NCBI GenBank assembly: GCA_011526105.1
Contig: WYAZ01000183.1
Location: 1 to 64,000, forward strand
Length of the DNA: 64,000 bases
Direction: 5' to 3'
Source of the DNA: Deltaproteobacteria bacterium
GTDB lineage: Bacteria > Myxococcota > Kuafuiibacteriia > Kuafuiibacteriales > Kuafuiibacteriaceae
This document shows positions 62,921-64,000 of the stretch, piece after piece; positions within the stretch are counted from its first letter, which is position 1; every line of letters begins with the position of its first letter. The position numbers and the translations under genes are program-made. Below the pieces are notes generated by a model, which was given only the letters and a program-made list of their open reading frames with translations, was not told where the DNA came from and did no database searches.

Positions 62921-64000
62921 ATGGTTTTCTCGGCACGTCGCCTCGCCCTCGTGGCGGGCCTCGGCCTGGCATGCGTGTGCCTGGCCGGACCGGTCGACGC
63001 GCAGGCGCCGATCGAACTGCCGGATCTCGAAGGTCGCACGATCACCGCCCTCAGCTTCCTCGCACCCCCTCGTGAGGTCGAGGAGTCGCTTCGGAGCCTC
63101 TCTGGGCTCGAGGTTCAGCAACCGTACCGGGCGGCGGAGATCCGCCGAGCGGTCAAGGTCCTCTTTCAGCTCGGCCGCTTCGAGAATGTCTTCGTCCGCG
63201 TCGCGGCGGATGAAGAGGTGCTCGAGGTGCAGCTCATCCTGACCCCGCGCCCATTCATCCGCGAGATCACGATCACGGGTCTGGAGAGCCTCGGAGAGTC
63301 CGAGGTGCTGAAGGCGCTTGGCCTCCGCGTGGGCGATGAGCTCGACGTGCAGACCTTTCCCGAGCGACGCCAAACGCTCGAGGGCCGTTTTCGTCGACTC
63401 GGCTTCCAGGACCCCGCGATCGGTCTCGCGGCGGTTGGCCAGGACGCCAACGGGGGCGCGGAGGTCGTCGCGCGGATCGATCAAGGTCCAGTCACTCGGC
63501 TCCGGCGCTTTGTGATCGGCGGCGAGCCCCGACGACCGTTCTGGCAGCTCAGCGAACGCCTCGGTCTGGTACCCGGCGACATCATCGACTGGGGTGAGAT
63601 GGAACCGGCGCTCGATCGACTGCTCGAGGCCTATCGCAAGGAGGGCTACCTAGAGGCCGAGATCGGCACCCCGGAGGTTCGACCCGTCGCCGTCGGCTCC
63701 GCCGAAGCGCCGGTGGCCGACGTGTTCGTGCGGATCGACGCCGGTCCGCTGGTGACGCTTCGCTTTCAGGGGCGCACCGTAGTGCCCGAAGCGGAGCTCG
63801 CACCGACCTTCGAGCTCTTGCGCGAGTTGGGCACCGGACGCGCCTCTATCGACGAGGCCCGGGAACGCATCCTGCTCGCCTACGAGCGGCGCGGATACTG
63901 GCGTGCTCACGTCGAGGGCGCGGTCCGCGTCACGCCGGACAACGCCAAGAAGGAGGTGTTGTTCAGCATCCGCGAAGGAACGCCGGGGAAGGTGGTGGAG
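62921..64000 (+). CDS. Omp85-family outer-membrane assembly protein (BamA/TamA-like), partial
   Basis: The coding frame is open from the ATG at 62921 to the end of the window (360 codons, 3' end missing). A signal peptide of about 27 residues ends CLAGPVDAQA. At least three POTRA-like repeats follow: ITALSFLAPPREVEESLRSL through FQLGRFENVFVRV; FIREITITGLESLGESEVLKALGLRVGD through FRRLGFQDPAI; and TRLRRFVIGGEPRRPFWQLSERLGLVPGD through YRKEGYLEAEI; a fourth begins at VTLRFQGRTVVPEAEL. The beta-barrel would lie beyond 64000. POTRA domains bind partner proteins in the periplasm. Whether this is a BamA, a TamA partner for the TamB-like protein at 40428, or a separate Omp85 cannot be decided from the fragment. 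Confidence 0.88.
   Translation, partial: MVFSARRLALVAGLGLACVCLAGPVDAQAPIELPDLEGRTITALSFLAPPREVEESLRSLSGLEVQQPYRAAEIRRAVKVLFQLGRFENVFVRVAADEEVLEVQLILTPRPFIREITITGLESLGESEVLKALGLRVGDELDVQTFPERRQTLEGRFRRLGFQDPAIGLAAVGQDANGGAEVVARIDQGPVTRLRRFVIGGEPRRPFWQLSERLGLVPGDIIDWGEMEPALDRLLEAYRKEGYLEAEIGTPEVRPVAVGSAEAPVADVFVRIDAGPLVTLRFQGRTVVPEAELAPTFELLRELGTGRASIDEARERILLAYERRGYWRAHVEGAVRVTPDNAKKEVLFSIREGTPGKVVE

Noticed and set aside
1-64000. CRISPR arrays, rRNA and tRNA genes.
   Set aside because: No regularly spaced direct repeats and no recognisable rRNA or tRNA cores were found by eye; a tRNAscan or Infernal run could still reveal a small RNA.
40428-64000. Pairing the TamB-like protein with the Omp85 protein at the window end as one TamAB system.
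   Set aside because: The genes are 18 kb apart and in different contexts, and the Omp85 gene is incomplete here, so the pairing is only a possibility.

Overview
The window reads as chromosomal DNA of a high-GC myxobacterium (Myxococcota). The indicators are a secreted protein with a MYXO-CTERM-like tail (Cys-x-Cys, hydrophobic helix, Arg cluster), a cyclic-nucleotide-binding/DUF4388 protein, a giant Ser/Thr kinase-AAA-TPR regulator, an FHA-TPR membrane protein, many GTG starts, and several lipoproteins and PKD-type secreted proteins. No rRNA, tRNA or CRISPR array was found.

Layout. (1) 38-9976, all minus: three overlapping or abutting glycosyltransferases, a WecA/TagO-type sugar-phosphate transferase, a large TPR protein and an ExeA-like ATPase, followed by trpS. 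This looks like part of an exopolysaccharide or cell-surface glycan locus. (2) 10067-17556, plus: a lipoprotein, a cNMP-binding/DUF4388 regulator, a 1289-residue secreted C39-like/PKD/beta-propeller protein and another lipoprotein, ending in a strong hairpin shared with a convergent HU-type gene (17641-17970). (3) 18246-22085: a 5'-truncated esterase against a divergent methyltransferase, a cupin and a GH1 lipoprotein. (4) 22169-32486: FHA-TPR protein, calcium P-type ATPase, a class II amidotransferase lacking its catalytic Cys, the kinase-AAA-TPR regulator and a small P-loop kinase. (5) 32469-38870, minus: S9 peptidase, radical SAM/DUF2344 protein, pseudouridine synthase and PspA. (6) 38949-50245: NlpC/P60 protein, TamB-like envelope protein, an unrecognised two-domain protein, a Cys-rich secreted protein behind a sigma-54-type promoter, an MFS transporter and a CBS protein. 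(7) 50252-57866, minus: a molybdopterin oxidoreductase with NapG- and NapH-like partners and a cytochrome c, then a PaaK-like ligase, an EF-hand-like protein and pyrE. (8) 57843-62915: a 4.9-kb island between two direct copies of the pyrE upstream region. It carries a histidine kinase, a response regulator and a REC-GGDEF-EAL protein, bordered by gene fragments and by ISAs1 and IS110 transposase remnants. (9) 62921-64000: the start of an Omp85 (BamA/TamA-type) outer-membrane protein that runs off the window.

Working together. The envelope theme is strong: glycan synthesis, TamB plus Omp85, NlpC/P60, PspA and several lipoproteins. The most unusual pieces are the direct-repeat-bounded c-di-GMP signalling island with transposon scars, the orphan NapGH-linked molybdoenzyme set, the sigma-54-type promoter in front of a Cys-rich modular protein, and an EgtC-like protein whose catalytic residues appear to be lost. 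Family assignments come from reading motifs by eye; no database search was run.
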